This document shows positions 1 through 10,085 of a stretch of DNA of 64,000 bases, in pieces; within the stretch, counting starts at the first letter, position 1; every line of letters begins with the position of its first letter. The DNA is taken from assembly GCA_014189435.1 (NCBI GenBank), contig CP050293.1:6639001-6703000 (forward strand). Direction: 5' to 3'. Under the pieces are notes generated by a model, which ran no database searches, was not told the DNA's origin, and was given only the letters and a program-made list of their open reading frames with translations. This DNA comes from Mesorhizobium loti (GTDB lineage Bacteria > Pseudomonadota > Alphaproteobacteria > Rhizobiales > Rhizobiaceae). The translations under genes and the position numbers were made by a program.

Positions 1-695
1 TCAAGAGTTTTGGCGCAACCTCGTCCGACCACGGCCACCCGACGGCCGAGACCGCCAATCTCTCGGACGCCGCGGCGCAAGAGCTGTTCAATCGGGTCCG
101 CCATGGCTCGGACGACGAGCGCGAAAAGCGGCTGTTCCGCGCGCAGATGCTGACCGAGATGGCCAAGATGAGCCTCGACGACGGTCTGGTCCTGCAAATC
201 CATCCCGGTTCCCAGCGCAATCACTCACGCGCCGTCTTCGAGAAATTCGGCCGCGACAAGGGTTTCGATATTCCGACCAGAACGGACTATGTGACGGCGC
301 TGAAGCCGCTGCTGGACTGCGTCGGGCTGGAGCGCGACCTTACCGTCATCCTGTTCACGCTCGACGAGACCAGTTATGCGCGCGAACTGGCGCCGCTCGC
401 CGGCGTCTATCCGGCGCTCAAACTCGGGCCGGCATGGTGGTTCCACGACAGCCCGGAAGGCATGCGCCGGTTCCGCGAAATGACGACGGAAACGGCCGGC
501 TTCTACAACACGGTCGGCTTCAATGACGACACGAGAGCCTTCCCCTCGATACCGGCGCGCCACGATGTGGCGCGTCGCGTCGACTGCGCTTTCCTGGCGC
601 GTCTGGTCGCCGAACATCGGCTGCGCGAGGACGAGGCGCATGAGCTGGCGGGGGAATTGACCTACACGCTCGCCAAGAAAGCCTATCGGCTCTGA
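1..695 (+). CDS. uxaC: Uronate (glucuronate) isomerase, 3' part only
   Basis: The reading frame is open from base 3 to the stop at 693-695, so the 5' half lies outside the window. The translated start contains ATSSDHGHPTA and the end contains YNTVGFNDDTRAF, both typical of uronate isomerases of the amidohydrolase superfamily. About 230 of the usual 470 residues are present. The enzyme interconverts D-glucuronate/fructuronate and D-galacturonate/tagaturonate in the cytoplasm. The KdgF-like cupin immediately downstream fits a uronate or pectin breakdown operon. The family call is firm; substrate preference cannot be read from the sequence. Confidence 0.95.
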   Translation, partial: KSFGATSSDHGHPTAETANLSDAAAQELFNRVRHGSDDEREKRLFRAQMLTEMAKMSLDDGLVLQIHPGSQRNHSRAVFEKFGRDKGFDIPTRTDYVTALKPLLDCVGLERDLTVILFTLDETSYARELAPLAGVYPALKLGPAWWFHDSPEGMRRFREMTTETAGFYNTVGFNDDTRAFPSIPARHDVARRVDCAFLARLVAEHRLREDEAHELAGELTYTLAKKAYRL

Positions 696-749
696 CGCGT
701 GCTCGCGCGCAATCGGCGCTGGTCAGCTATCCGCGATGAGGAGATGACG

Positions 750-1085
750 ATGAGCGCAAAGATTTTCGCGCATACCGGCGAGGGCGCCTGGACGACGACG
801 CCGGACGGCAACAGGCGACGCGTTCTCCTGCACACCGATGAATTGATGTTGGTCGAATTCGGCTTCGACAAGGGCGGCGTCGGCGCCTTGCATTCGCACC
901 CGCATGTGCAGGCAAGCTACGTTGCTGAAGGCCGCTTCGAGGTGACCGTCGACGGCCGGACCGAAACCCTTGAGACCGGCGGCAGCTTCATCGTCCCGTC
1001 CGGTCTGGTGCACGGCGTCAAGGCGCTCGAAGCGGGGCGGCTGGTCGACAGCTTTACGCCGCACCGGGCCGATTTCCTCGGCTAG
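750..1085 (+). CDS. KdgF-like cupin, uronate/pectin catabolism
   Basis: A 111-residue single-domain cupin. Metal ligands are visible as His48, His50, His52 and Gln54 in HSHPHVQ, plus His89 near the end of the barrel. The start at 750 is chosen over an ATG at 744 because GAGGAG at 738-743 is well spaced for it. KdgF proteins linearise 4,5-unsaturated uronates released from pectin or alginate; size, metal motif and the position after uxaC support that role by inference. It is probably the last gene of the operon, because a GC-rich hairpin follows. Confidence 0.8.
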   Translation: MSAKIFAHTGEGAWTTTPDGNRRRVLLHTDELMLVEFGFDKGGVGALHSHPHVQASYVAEGRFEVTVDGRTETLETGGSFIVPSGLVHGVKALEAGRLVDSFTPHRADFLG

Positions 1086-1112
1086 CCAAGGTATGGAGAT
1101 GGAGCAGGGAAG

Positions 1113-1141
1113 ACCCGCGCCCCAAAGAGGCGCGGGTTGTT
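1113..1141 (+). terminator. Hairpin after the cupin gene
   Basis: ACCCGCGCC at 1113-1121 pairs perfectly with GGCGCGGGT at 1129-1137 across a 7-base loop. Only a weak T-rich tail (TGTTG) follows, so termination efficiency is uncertain. Confidence 0.55.
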
Positions 1142-1273
1142 GCCTGGGCGCTTATGGCGCCGCGGTACTCAAGACATGACCGCAGGATGCGAAACCTGCC
1201 GCATGATGGTGAACATAGGTTTAACGCGCCGGCGCTGCGTGGTCACGAGGAACCGGAGGCTGCGCTCGTTCGG

Positions 1274-2695
1274 TCAGGTAATATACCGGAGCAGGCTGAA
1301 AAGCCGCTCGAACGTCTTGCCGTAGGGCGGGCGCAACATGGCTCCCGCGCTCAGCCGCGACTGCAGGAAAACCGGCTTCTCCTTGCTGAAAGTGCGGAAG
1401 CCCCAGTCACCGTGATAGGCGCCCATGCCGCTGGCGCCGACACCGCCGAAGGGCTGGTTCTCCTGCACCAGATGCAGCATGCAGTCGTTGATGGTGACGC
1501 CGCCGGCGACGGTCTCATGCAGGATGCGTTGACGGTTGCCGCTGTCGCGGCCGAACCAGTAGAGCGCCAGCGGCCGGTCCGCCCCGTTCACATGGTCGAT
1601 CGCCTCGTCGATCCCGGCATATTCGACGATCGGCAGCACCGGCCCGAAGATCTCCTCGCGCATCAGCCGCAGGTTTGCGCCGGCATTGCGGACCAGGGTC
1701 GGCAACATCCTTCGGTTCGTGGCGCTGAGTTGTTCGCTGGCCGGGTTGATTTCGGTGACATCAGCGCCGGCATCGCGCGCCTCGGCGACCATGTCGCGCA
1801 GGCGCTGGTGGTGTCGGTCGCTGATGATGGCGGTATAGTCGGGGTTATCTAGCAAGGTCGGGTAGAGCCGCGCCACAGCGGCTGCGAGCTTCTCGGCGAC
1901 CGTGCCCGCTTGTCCCTTCGGCACCAGCAGATAGTCGGGCGCGATGCAGGTCTGCCCGGCATTCAACAGCTTGCCATAGGCAATGCTGGATACCGCCGCA
2001 TCGAGGTCGCATGACGGATCGAAGATTGCCGGCGACTTGCCGCCGAGTTCGAGCGTGACCGGGGTCAGGTTAGCGGCCGCCGCGATCGCGACCTGGCGGC
2101 CAACCGCGGTCGAGCCCGTGAACAGCAGATGATCGAAAGGCATCGACACGAAGGCCTTTCCCATCTCCGCATCGCCAGTGATGACGCAGAGCTCATCGGC
2201 TGCGAAATGCTCGGCAACGAGTTTGGCCAGCAGCGCCGAAAATGCCGGCGTCAGCTCGGAAGGTTTTATGAGCACGCGGTTGCCGGCGGCAAGTGCTGCA
2301 GTCACCGGCGCAACAGCGAGCTGGAAAGGATAATTCCAGGGCGACACGATGCCGACGACACCGAGCGGCTGCGGAATGAGGCGATTTCTGCCCGGCAGGA
2401 ACGGCAGGGTGGTGGCGACACGGCGCTCCCGCATCCAGCCCCTGACATGCGACAGCGCGTGGCGGATGCCGGCGCGCACGACAAACAGTTCCGCAAGGCG
2501 CGTCTCGTGCGCGGAGCGGCCGCCAAAGTCGGCGTCGATGGCCGCGCAGATGTCGGCCTCGTGCCGCTCGGTGAGCGCCAGCAGGCGTTTCAGCCGGTCT
2601 TTTCGGACGTCAATTCCCGGGAAAGGCTGCGCCTCGAAGGCGGCTCGCTGCAACTGGAACCGCTCGCCGAGAACATCCTGTCTGGTCTGCAGCAT
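1274..2695 (-). CDS. Aldehyde dehydrogenase, coniferyl-aldehyde dehydrogenase type
   Basis: A 473-residue NAD(P)-dependent aldehyde dehydrogenase. The catalytic Glu lies in TLELGGKSP (about residue 216) and the catalytic Cys in NAGQTC (about residue 250); the nucleotide-binding stretch SPWNYPF is also present. The start is set at 2695 because GGGAGGG lies just upstream. The frame stays open further upstream, but that part has no family resemblance. The short form and the C-terminal FSKEKPVF region resemble the CalB / long-chain aldehyde dehydrogenase group. It would oxidise an aromatic or aliphatic aldehyde to its acid; the exact substrate is unknown. It is divergent from recQ. Confidence 0.88.
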   Translation of the reverse strand: MLQTRQDVLGERFQLQRAAFEAQPFPGIDVRKDRLKRLLALTERHEADICAAIDADFGGRSAHETRLAELFVVRAGIRHALSHVRGWMRERRVATTLPFLPGRNRLIPQPLGVVGIVSPWNYPFQLAVAPVTAALAAGNRVLIKPSELTPAFSALLAKLVAEHFAADELCVITGDAEMGKAFVSMPFDHLLFTGSTAVGRQVAIAAAANLTPVTLELGGKSPAIFDPSCDLDAAVSSIAYGKLLNAGQTCIAPDYLLVPKGQAGTVAEKLAAAVARLYPTLLDNPDYTAIISDRHHQRLRDMVAEARDAGADVTEINPASEQLSATNRRMLPTLVRNAGANLRLMREEIFGPVLPIVEYAGIDEAIDHVNGADRPLALYWFGRDSGNRQRILHETVAGGVTINDCMLHLVQENQPFGGVGASGMGAYHGDWGFRTFSKEKPVFLQSRLSAGAMLRPPYGKTFERLFSLLRYIT

Positions 2696-2972
2696 CGCGC
2701 CCTCCCTGGCTTGCCGGGCCGAGCTTACATCGTGGTGCGTGGAGGAATCCAGCGGGGGTGCAGGTATCGCAAGGGAAGGCCCGCCCTTGCTGAATGCTGC
2801 CGATCGGTCGGCCTGCTTCGGCGCTCCCGAAGTCCGACCATCCCCTATGCCGGCTTGTTCCTGTTGTGGTGCGATGACAGCTGCGCTAAGCCAAGGTGCC
2901 CATGCAGAGAGTCGTCTTGACCGGTTTCCACATCCTCTCCAGTCCACGAAATTCCGGCCCGGTGTCCGATTG

Positions 2973-4814
<1,842 letters not shown>

Positions 4815-4831
4815 AGACCTGTCGTGCGTCG

Positions 4832-5602
4832 TCACATCTGGACGGACATCCCGCCGTCGACAGTCAAGACATGTCCGTTGACGAAGGAGGCCGCATCGCT
4901 GGCGAGGTAAAGTGCGGCGCCGGCGATTTCATGCGGCCGCCCCCAGCGCTGCAGCGGAACCCGCTGGCGGGCGAAGGCAAGCATATCGGGATTTTCCGCA
5001 ATCGCGGCATTGGTCTCGGTGGCGAACATTCCTGGCGCGATGGCGTTGCTCGTTACCCCATACGCGCCGTATTCGACGGCCATGCTCCGCATCAGCCCGG
5101 TCAGCCCCTGCTTGGCGGCTGGATAGATGGCATCGCCGGGTCGCGCCATCTCACCGACGATCGAGGTCACCGCGATCAGCCGGCCATAGCCATGCGCTTT
5201 CATGATTTCCGCCGCATCGCGTGACAGCGAGATCGCCGACAAGAGATCCGTCTTGAACAGATCGAGGATGTCGTCGTCGTTGAAAGCGGCGAGCGGCCTC
5301 CTGTCGCGGGCGCCGACATTGTTGACGAGGATGTCGAGCCGGCCTCGGGTTTTGCTGATGTCGGCGATTGTCGCGCGACCCGCCCCGATGTCGGCGATGT
5401 CGAAGACCGCCGCCTGCGCACTGCCGCCATTTCCGGTGATGGCGGCGACGGCGCCGTCGAGCGTTGCGGCGGTGCGTCCGGTCACCACGACATGGGCTCC
5501 GGCTTCGGCAAAGGCGCACGCAATCTCGAAGCCGAGCCCACGCCCGCCTCCGGTGATCAGCGCCACACGCCCCTCCAACGAAAATCGATCGAAAATGCTC
5601 AC
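4832..5602 (-). CDS. Short-chain dehydrogenase/reductase (SDR family)
   Basis: A 256-residue classical SDR. The TGGGRGLG cofactor motif is at 17-24, NNVG at 94-97, the catalytic Ser about 147 and YPAAK with Tyr160/Lys164. The C-terminus has the usual FVNGHVLTVDGG. A GTG at 5602 is taken as start because the protein then begins at the conserved SIFDRFSLEG segment; an ATG at 5644 would add 14 residues without a clear ribosome site. It resembles gluconate 5-dehydrogenase or 3-oxoacyl-ACP reductase-like enzymes; the substrate cannot be assigned. It is convergent with recQ (17 bp gap) and sits between recQ and the recQ remnant. Confidence 0.85.
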   Translation of the reverse strand: MSIFDRFSLEGRVALITGGGRGLGFEIACAFAEAGAHVVVTGRTAATLDGAVAAITGNGGSAQAAVFDIADIGAGRATIADISKTRGRLDILVNNVGARDRRPLAAFNDDDILDLFKTDLLSAISLSRDAAEIMKAHGYGRLIAVTSIVGEMARPGDAIYPAAKQGLTGLMRSMAVEYGAYGVTSNAIAPGMFATETNAAIAENPDMLAFARQRVPLQRWGRPHEIAGAALYLASDAASFVNGHVLTVDGGMSVQM

Positions 5603-5733
5603 AACAGGTGGCCTCTGCACGCATGGGACGGGAACCGATCCCATGCGGCAATCGGCGGCTTGTTTCCAGCCTACTGTTCAACCGAAGCCGGTCAAATGAA
5701 CTTAATGCGCGGGCGAATGCGTTTTGCCCGGGA

Positions 5734-5855
5734 GTACCGGTCTATGTGCTGGTCTGCGACCGCGCGCTGATCGACATGACCGAGCCGCCCGAAGTCAACG
5801 GCATTCGTGTCGCCAAGCTCAAGGGGAGTTCGGCCAGGTTTTCCGGGCGCGATGC
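5734..5855 (+). pseudogene. Decayed copy of the recQ HRDC coding end
   Basis: The translation VPVYVLVCDRALIDM...EVNGIRVAKLK matches the RecQ C-terminus of this window (VPAYVVFSDRTLIDM...EVNGVGAAKLK). Against recQ 4639-4785 the copy lacks 24 bases (8 codons) after the DM(A/T)E codons and carries two extra bases near 5825, which shift the frame before the GTTCGGCCAGG stretch. It has no start or upstream helicase region and cannot be functional as RecQ. Seen directly by comparing the two stretches; the duplication history is inference. Confidence 0.75.
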
Positions 5856-6165
5856 CCCTTTGTTCCCGAGCAATGTCGCGCCGTTAGCAGATCCCGCGCC
5901 GGCCGATACTCGAGCCATTCCCGCAGTCATTTATCAGACCCCCAGAAACCGGCAATCGGCCGCGGGCTGCTCCATACCAAGGCGTCAATGCCGCATGGTC
6001 ATTTCGGGCCATGGGTCGAGAGGCAGGAGGGTCTTTCCCGATCGATTGCGCATCAATGCATGCGGCTGGCCACAGGCGAGCGCTAGGACGCGCGGCCGGC
6101 TTCGTCTTGACATTTAAGGGCTTGCTAATGCACATCTCGCATCTGGGGTAAGCGAGGAGCACACA
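5856..6165. other. Intergenic stretch, nothing recognised
   Basis: No convincing gene, RNA or repeat is visible. A TTGACA hexamer at 6107-6112 could be a -35 box for the small gene starting at 6166, but no good -10 box follows at the right distance. Confidence 0.4.
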
Positions 6166-6264
6166 ATGAAGAAGACCTATCAGAAGCCGATACTCGTCAA
6201 GCGTGAACGGCTGGCGTCAATTGCGGCGCAGATTGTTCCCTTTTCCGGCCCGAGCAAAGCCTGA
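6166..6264 (+). CDS. Putative RiPP precursor-like peptide, 32 residues
   Basis: A 32-residue ORF with a strong ribosome site (GAGGAG at 6154-6159). The N-terminal half is basic and contains YQKPILVKRERL, matching the spacing Y-x2-P-x-L seen in lasso-peptide leaders; the C-terminal half ends in PFSGPSKA. Small proteins of this appearance are annotated in rhizobial genomes as putative RiPP precursors. No maturation enzyme (B, C or E protein, or radical SAM enzyme) is encoded nearby, so it would be an orphan or be processed in trans. Function unknown; an ordinary small regulatory peptide is possible. The next gene, 45 bp downstream, is an outer-membrane protein. Confidence 0.6.
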   Translation: MKKTYQKPILVKRERLASIAAQIVPFSGPSKA

Positions 6265-6308
6265 GCGGCGCGCTCTGTCACCAAAGAGTCGGTTATAGGA
6301 GATTGCCC

Positions 6309-6962
6309 ATGAAGAAGGTCCTTCTTGGTTTGTTGTTGTCTCTGCTGGCGTCTTCGGCGTTTGCGGCCGATGCCGTCGTCGAAAACGTCGCGCCGGTTTT
6401 TAGCTGGACAGGTGGGTATATCGGCCTTCAGGCAGGCTACGCTTGGGGTGATGGCAACCTGCACCAAAACAATGGGCCGGGCTTTGTCGAGACAGAACCT
6501 GACGGGTTCCTTGGAGGTGTCTACGCCGGTTACAACTATCAGATGTCGAACAATATCGTGATCGGTGCGGAACTGGACGTTGTGTACGCGAATGTTGATG
6601 GCAGCGGCCAGATATTCGCGGCTCCTGGTCTCCCATTTCCGGGCGGCATAGGGACCGAGGAACTCAATTGGAGTGGTGCGGCAAGACTTCGCCTAGGATA
6701 TGCCGTTGATCGCTTTCTTCCTTATATCGCGGGTGGCGTTGCATTTGGCGACATCGACATAAGCACTAATACCGTCGCACCTTCGTTCGGAGATACATTC
6801 ACAGGATGGACGATAGGCGCGGGCTTGGATTATGCCATGACCGACAATCTGCTGCTGCGCGCCGAGTATCGCTATACTGACTTCGGCACAGAATCATTCA
6901 CGATCGGGGATGTTGATCTGAAGACCAACGAGGTTCGCTTCGGCATCGCCTACAAGTTCTAG
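6309..6962 (+). CDS. Omp25/Omp31-type outer-membrane beta-barrel protein
   Basis: A 217-residue outer-membrane protein. It has a clear Sec signal (MKKVLLGLLLSLLASSAFA, cleavage before ADAVV), alternating beta strands such as GGYIGLQAGYAWG and LLLRAEYRYTDFG, and a C-terminal phenylalanine (IAYKF) as required for barrel insertion. The ATG at 6309 is preferred over a TTG at 6303 because AGGAGA at 6297-6302 is well placed. The family occurs in rhizobia and Brucella as small porin-like or structural proteins. A terminator follows, so it is probably transcribed alone or with the small peptide gene upstream. Confidence 0.88.
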   Translation: MKKVLLGLLLSLLASSAFAADAVVENVAPVFSWTGGYIGLQAGYAWGDGNLHQNNGPGFVETEPDGFLGGVYAGYNYQMSNNIVIGAELDVVYANVDGSGQIFAAPGLPFPGGIGTEELNWSGAARLRLGYAVDRFLPYIAGGVAFGDIDISTNTVAPSFGDTFTGWTIGAGLDYAMTDNLLLRAEYRYTDFGTESFTIGDVDLKTNEVRFGIAYKF

Positions 6963-6984
6963 TCCTCTGAGAAGTCTCATAGAG

Positions 6985-7013
6985 AGCCTGTCGCAACCGC
7001 GACGGGCTATTTA
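6985..7013 (+). terminator. Terminator after the outer-membrane protein gene
   Basis: AGCCTGTCGC (6985-6994) pairs with GCGACGGGCT (6999-7008) over a 4-base AACC loop, with one G-U pair, followed by ATTTA. Confidence 0.75.
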
Positions 7014-7200
7014 CGCAAACGACTCGCGCCCGCAAGCGGCTCCCCCATGGCTGATTTTGTAGCAGAGCTTCCACAGTTGAGCCATTCCGTACGCCTGGGT
7101 AGCGCCACGAAGCGCGAGGCCGGAACCTTTCGACATTTCCGATAGTTTCCTTGGCGGCAGGGTTCCAACGCCTCGGCAAGTCTCATCATCCCTAGAGGCG

Positions 7201-7229
7201 CCCGCTGCTGCCGTGAATGGGGCAGCGGG
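7201..7229. repeat. Inverted repeat hairpin
   Basis: CCCGCTGC at 7201-7208 pairs with GCAGCGGG at 7222-7229. It lies just before a second, longer hairpin. No gene ends close by, so its role is unclear. Confidence 0.5.
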
Positions 7230-7243
7230 TTCTATCAATAGAA

Positions 7244-7275
7244 AAGCCCGCCGCTGACGTGTCAGCAGTGGGCTT
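7244..7275. terminator. Strong bidirectional hairpin
   Basis: AGCCCGCCGCTGAC at about 7245-7258 pairs with GTCAGCAGTGGGCT at 7261-7274, with one mismatch and one G-U pair. It is flanked by AAAA on one side and TTATTC on the other, the look of a terminator usable in both directions, although no gene ends directly beside it. Confidence 0.5.
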
Positions 7276-7504
7276 ATTCAAGCGGCTACATCCACGAGGA
7301 ATCGGAATGGTTCCTACGGCTGGGTAGCGGTCGTTAGGGACTTCAGTCTTAGTTGAGCTATTGCTAATATGCATTTAGCTTCGGCAATGCGGGGGAGATC
7401 CCAAAACACTGACCCGCAATGGCCGGTGCGGCCCGCTTCACCCAAGCATCCCCTGCACCGGGCATTTCCCGACGGCAGCATCAGACTGCAGAGCGGAGGC
7501 TCAA

Positions 7505-7708
7505 ATGGCCGGCGACAAGCGCAGGCAGCACGATATTCACGATCATCAGGTCGAGTATTTCGCCTTGGAGAACGGTTTGTCTCCGGACCTGACTTGGGAG
7601 TTGATCCTAAAACACGGCAACAGCCGCAAGGCCGTGATCGAAGCTGCGCAGGGTTTGAAAGATGATGACAGACAACACGACCGACCAGCACCGCAGGCGG
7701 AACATTAG
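7505..7708 (+). CDS. Small DUF3606-like protein
   Basis: A 67-residue protein with a good ribosome site (CGGAGG 9 bases ahead). The core from about residue 10 to 50, reading VEYFALENGLSPDLTWELILKHGNSRKAVIEAA, has the pattern of DUF3606 proteins: a helix, then G(V/L)S..L, then a helix. DUF3606 proteins are abundant, uncharacterised small proteins of soil alphaproteobacteria. Assignment is by pattern only. No operon partner is evident. Confidence 0.6.
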   Translation: MAGDKRRQHDIHDHQVEYFALENGLSPDLTWELILKHGNSRKAVIEAAQGLKDDDRQHDRPAPQAEH

Positions 7709-7910
7709 CTGCGTCGAATAGTTGAGTTCATGCTCGGAGGCCAACTGCTTTGGCTCCGTAGAGATCGGCGACAAGGTGCGGGTCGAGGAGATCACGCCGA
7801 AGCCTAAGAGGCGCTAGACGGCCCTCGATGCCGCTGCAATCGGCGACATAAACTATGGTACCTGGGCGAGCTTTGAAGGTCTCTTGCTGCGTGCCGGGCA
7901 TTGGCCGCTT

Positions 7911-7952
7911 CGGGATCAGCTGGTAAGCGATCGGGATCAGCTGGTAGCGAAT
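7911..7952. repeat. 21-bp imperfect tandem duplication
   Basis: The 21-base unit beginning CGGGATCAGCTGGTA occurs twice in a row (7911-7931 and 7932-7952) with a few differences near its end. It lies in non-coding sequence between two small genes. Confidence 0.55.
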
Positions 7953-7977
7953 ACGCGAATGGCCGGGGCAGCGTGAT

Positions 7978-8199
7978 CTACCCGATGTGTGACGAGGTTC
8001 CAGCGATCTTGATCAATTCGTCCTCGTCCCTCACTCCATGTCGGTAAGCGGCAACGATTTCCTCAGCTATGATTTCCGCCTCCAACGAATGGTCGTCTAC
8101 CAGACGTTGACGACATGCCGCGTCGAACGCGCGACTCAATAGAGCCAACTCCTTGGCGCTCAGGATGCCGTATTTTAGTGCTTGGTCGGTAACGGACAT
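7978..8199 (-). CDS. Hypothetical protein, 73 residues
   Basis: A small, mostly helical acidic protein preceded by GGAGG at a suitable distance, which supports real translation. It begins MSVTDQALKYGILSAKELALLSRAF and has no signal peptide or membrane segment. I do not recognise the family. It is isolated, pointing away from the tRNA-Ser gene. Confidence 0.5.
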   Translation of the reverse strand: MSVTDQALKYGILSAKELALLSRAFDAACRQRLVDDHSLEAEIIAEEIVAAYRHGVRDEDELIKIAGTSSHIG

Positions 8200-8435
8200 C
8201 GCCCAGTCCTCCGCAACCTTGGCCGAGGACGGTCAGCCCTGTCCTCAAGGCCGGGGCCAATGATACCACAATTGGCGTTCGCGCGGAATAATTTGGTCGA
8301 GCGAAGCGCACCCCATCCGACACGCGGCAATCCTCGACAGCCCCAGACCGGCCGGGACGCAGGCATGGGGCACGCCTGATTTTCGCCATCCCGCCAGGCG
8401 GCTGAGTATTCTCACCTATTGCGGTATTTGGAGAA

Positions 8436-8525
8436 TGGCGGAGAGGGAGGGATTCGAACCCCCGATGGGCTTGCACCCATGCCGCATTTCGAGTGCGGTG
8501 CATTCGACCACTCTGCCACCTCTCC
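8436..8525 (-). tRNA. tRNA-Ser (anticodon CGA)
   Basis: Read on the minus strand, the acceptor arm GGAGAGG (8519-8525) pairs with CCTCTCC (8440-8446), followed by discriminator G and an encoded CCA at 8436-8438. The anticodon loop is CTCGAAA within the stem CGCA/TGCG, giving anticodon CGA for the UCG codon. A long variable arm (GGCATGGGTGCAAGCCC region) and a T-loop GGTTCGAATCC mark it as class II tRNA-Ser. Confidence 0.97.
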
Positions 8526-8723
8526 GCGGTCATGGTCGGCCGTTGCCGGCGCGGCGCACTAGATAACGGCTGGACGGGCAGGTTACAAGGCCAATCCGCG
8601 AGTTATTTGGCGTGCCCGACAAGCGGCGGATTCACGGCGGTCTGGTTGTCGCGAGACGTAGGCAGTATTCCGGACCAGTTGCACATCCTCGCCTTCCCCC
8701 GACGGCGACGCTGTGCGGCCGTG

Positions 8724-8754
8724 TTGACACGGCGATTGCTTGCCCGCCAATAAC
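8724..8754 (+). promoter_or_regulatory. Candidate promoter for rplU-rpmA
   Basis: TTGACA at 8724-8729 is a consensus -35 box; a weak -10 candidate AATAAC lies at 8749-8754 with a 19-base spacer. A second possible promoter is TTGACT at 8777-8782. Predicted from motifs alone. Confidence 0.4.
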
Positions 8755-8817
8755 AGTCCCGGCGTGGCTGTTTGCCTTGACTCGCACTCAACCTTCGGTT
8801 AGGGACAGCGCGCAATC

Positions 8818-8851
8818 GGCGTGGAGGGTTCTTCCACGCCGCTTGTTTTTT
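8818..8851 (+). promoter_or_regulatory. Terminator-like leader hairpin ahead of rplU
   Basis: GGCGTGGA (8818-8825) pairs exactly with TCCACGCC (8833-8840) over a 7-base loop, then GCTTG and a run of six T. It lies about 80 bp before the rplU start and downstream of the candidate promoters, so it could attenuate transcription or, less likely, end an upstream transcript. Confidence 0.55.
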
Positions 8852-8930
8852 GAACCCGCAGACTGACAAAAAGACGGCTGAACTGCCTCAGGCGGTTCAT
8901 CAAGGCCGACCGAACAGCGAAAGGCAAAAA

Positions 8931-9599
8931 ATGTTCGCAGTCATTAAAACGGGTGGCAAGCAGTATCGCGTTGCCGCCAACGATCTCCTGAAGATCGAAA
9001 AAGTCGAAGCCAATGTCGGCGATATGGTCGAGATCGGCCATGTTCTCGCGCATGGCGAGGGCGAGAATGTCACGTTCGGCGCGCCGTTCGTCGACGGCGC
9101 GGTGGTCACCGCCGAAGTCGTCGAACAGGGCAAGAACCGCACCGTCATCGCCTTCAAGAAGCGCCGCCGGCAGAATTCGCGCCGCAAGATCGGCCATCGC
9201 CAGCTTTTGACCACCGTGCGGATCTCCGAGATCCTGCTGGGTGGCGCAAAGCCGACGAAGACGGCAGCGGTCAAGGCACCGAAGAAGGAAGCCAAGGCAG
9301 AGGTCGCCACGGAAGCGAAGGCGGAAGCCGCGCCGAAGAAGGAGCCCAAGGCCAAGGCAGCCGAGACCGCGGCAGCGCCGCTGTTCAAGGCGCCGAAGGG
9401 CGAGCCGGACGATCTGACCGTGATCAAGGGCATCGGCCCGGTCGCAGCCAAGGATCTCAACGAGCAGGGCATCATCACCTTCGCCCAGCTCGCCAAGCTG
9501 ACCGACAAGGATGTCGCCAAGATCGACGAGCACATGCCCTTCAGCGCCGACCAGATCAAGGACTGGCGCGAGCAGGCCAAGGAATTGGCGGCGAAGTAA
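8931..9599 (+). CDS. rplU: 50S ribosomal protein L21 with C-terminal extension
   Basis: Residues 1 to about 103 are a normal L21 ([14 protein letters not shown] ... [12 protein letters not shown]), a 23S rRNA-binding protein of the large subunit. The protein continues to 222 residues, twice the usual length, through an Ala/Lys/Glu-rich linker (about 104-155) into a helical module that starts [20 protein letters not shown], resembling a helix-hairpin-helix nucleic-acid-binding fold. A related module ends the LivG protein of this window. Extended L21 is known in rhizobia. rpmA follows in the usual order. Confidence 0.95.
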   Translation: MFAVIKTGGKQYRVAANDLLKIEKVEANVGDMVEIGHVLAHGEGENVTFGAPFVDGAVVTAEVVEQGKNRTVIAFKKRRRQNSRRKIGHRQLLTTVRISEILLGGAKPTKTAAVKAPKKEAKAEVATEAKAEAAPKKEPKAKAAETAAAPLFKAPKGEPDDLTVIKGIGPVAAKDLNEQGIITFAQLAKLTDKDVAKIDEHMPFSADQIKDWREQAKELAAK

Positions 9600-9697
9600 T
9601 TTTTCTGGCGATTAGGTCGCCGGATCGGACTTGAAACGGAACGCGAACGCGTTCATAAGGCCTTTTAGGCGCCTTGCGGCGCAACGGAGTTAGTTAG

Positions 9698-9967
9698 ATG
9701 GCACACAAGAAAGCTGGCGGCTCGTCGCGCAACGGTCGCGACTCGCATTCCAAGCGTCTGGGCGTGAAGAAGTTCGGCGGCGAAGCCGTCATCCCGGGCA
9801 ACATCATCATTCGTCAACGCGGCACCACGTGGCATCCCGGCGTCAATGTCGGCATCGGCACGGACCATACCCTTTTTGCGCTCGAAGCCGGCGCCGTGAT
9901 GTTCAACAAGAAAGCCAACGGCCGAACCTACGTATCGGTCAACCCGATTACCAAAGCCGCGGAGTAG
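9698..9967 (+). CDS. rpmA: 50S ribosomal protein L27
   Basis: A complete 89-residue L27, beginning [16 protein letters not shown] and containing the family signature [18 protein letters not shown]27 lies at the peptidyl transferase centre of the large subunit. It is the second gene of the rplU-rpmA operon and is followed by a strong terminator. Confidence 0.98.
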   Translation: MAHKKAGGSSRNGRDSHSKRLGVKKFGGEAVIPGNIIIRQRGTTWHPGVNVGIGTDHTLFALEAGAVMFNKKANGRTYVSVNPITKAAE

Positions 9968-10035
9968 CCGGTTCCGCACTAGAACACCGGCGCCCATCTC
10001 GGGACCGGTGTCTGGCAAAACCAGGAAAAGGATCA

Positions 10036-10065
10036 GGGGAGATGGGTTTCCATCTCCCCTTTTTC
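10036..10065 (+). terminator. Rho-independent terminator after rpmA
   Basis: GGGGAGATGG (10036-10045) and CCATCTCCCC (10050-10059) form a perfect 10-bp stem with a GTTT loop, followed by TTTTT. Confidence 0.92.
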
Positions 10066-10085
10066 TTGTGCCTGGAGGACTTCAA

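Larger units (their letters stand above)
7014..7504. other. Gene-poor stretch with two hairpins
   Basis: About 490 bp without a believable gene on either strand. It contains the two strong hairpins listed separately at 7201-7229 and 7244-7275. Codon patterns do not resemble the neighbours, and I see no recognisable gene remnant. Confidence 0.4.
8526..8930 (+). other. Upstream region of rplU
   Basis: About 400 bp without a gene. The part nearest rplU holds a probable promoter and a terminator-like leader hairpin, both listed separately. The rest shows nothing recognisable. Confidence 0.5.

Noticed and set aside
7734..7816. Short open stretch reading CFGSVEIGDKVRVEE before a stop
   Set aside because: It looks protein-like but has no start codon or ribosome site and is too short to assign, so it was not listed as a gene.
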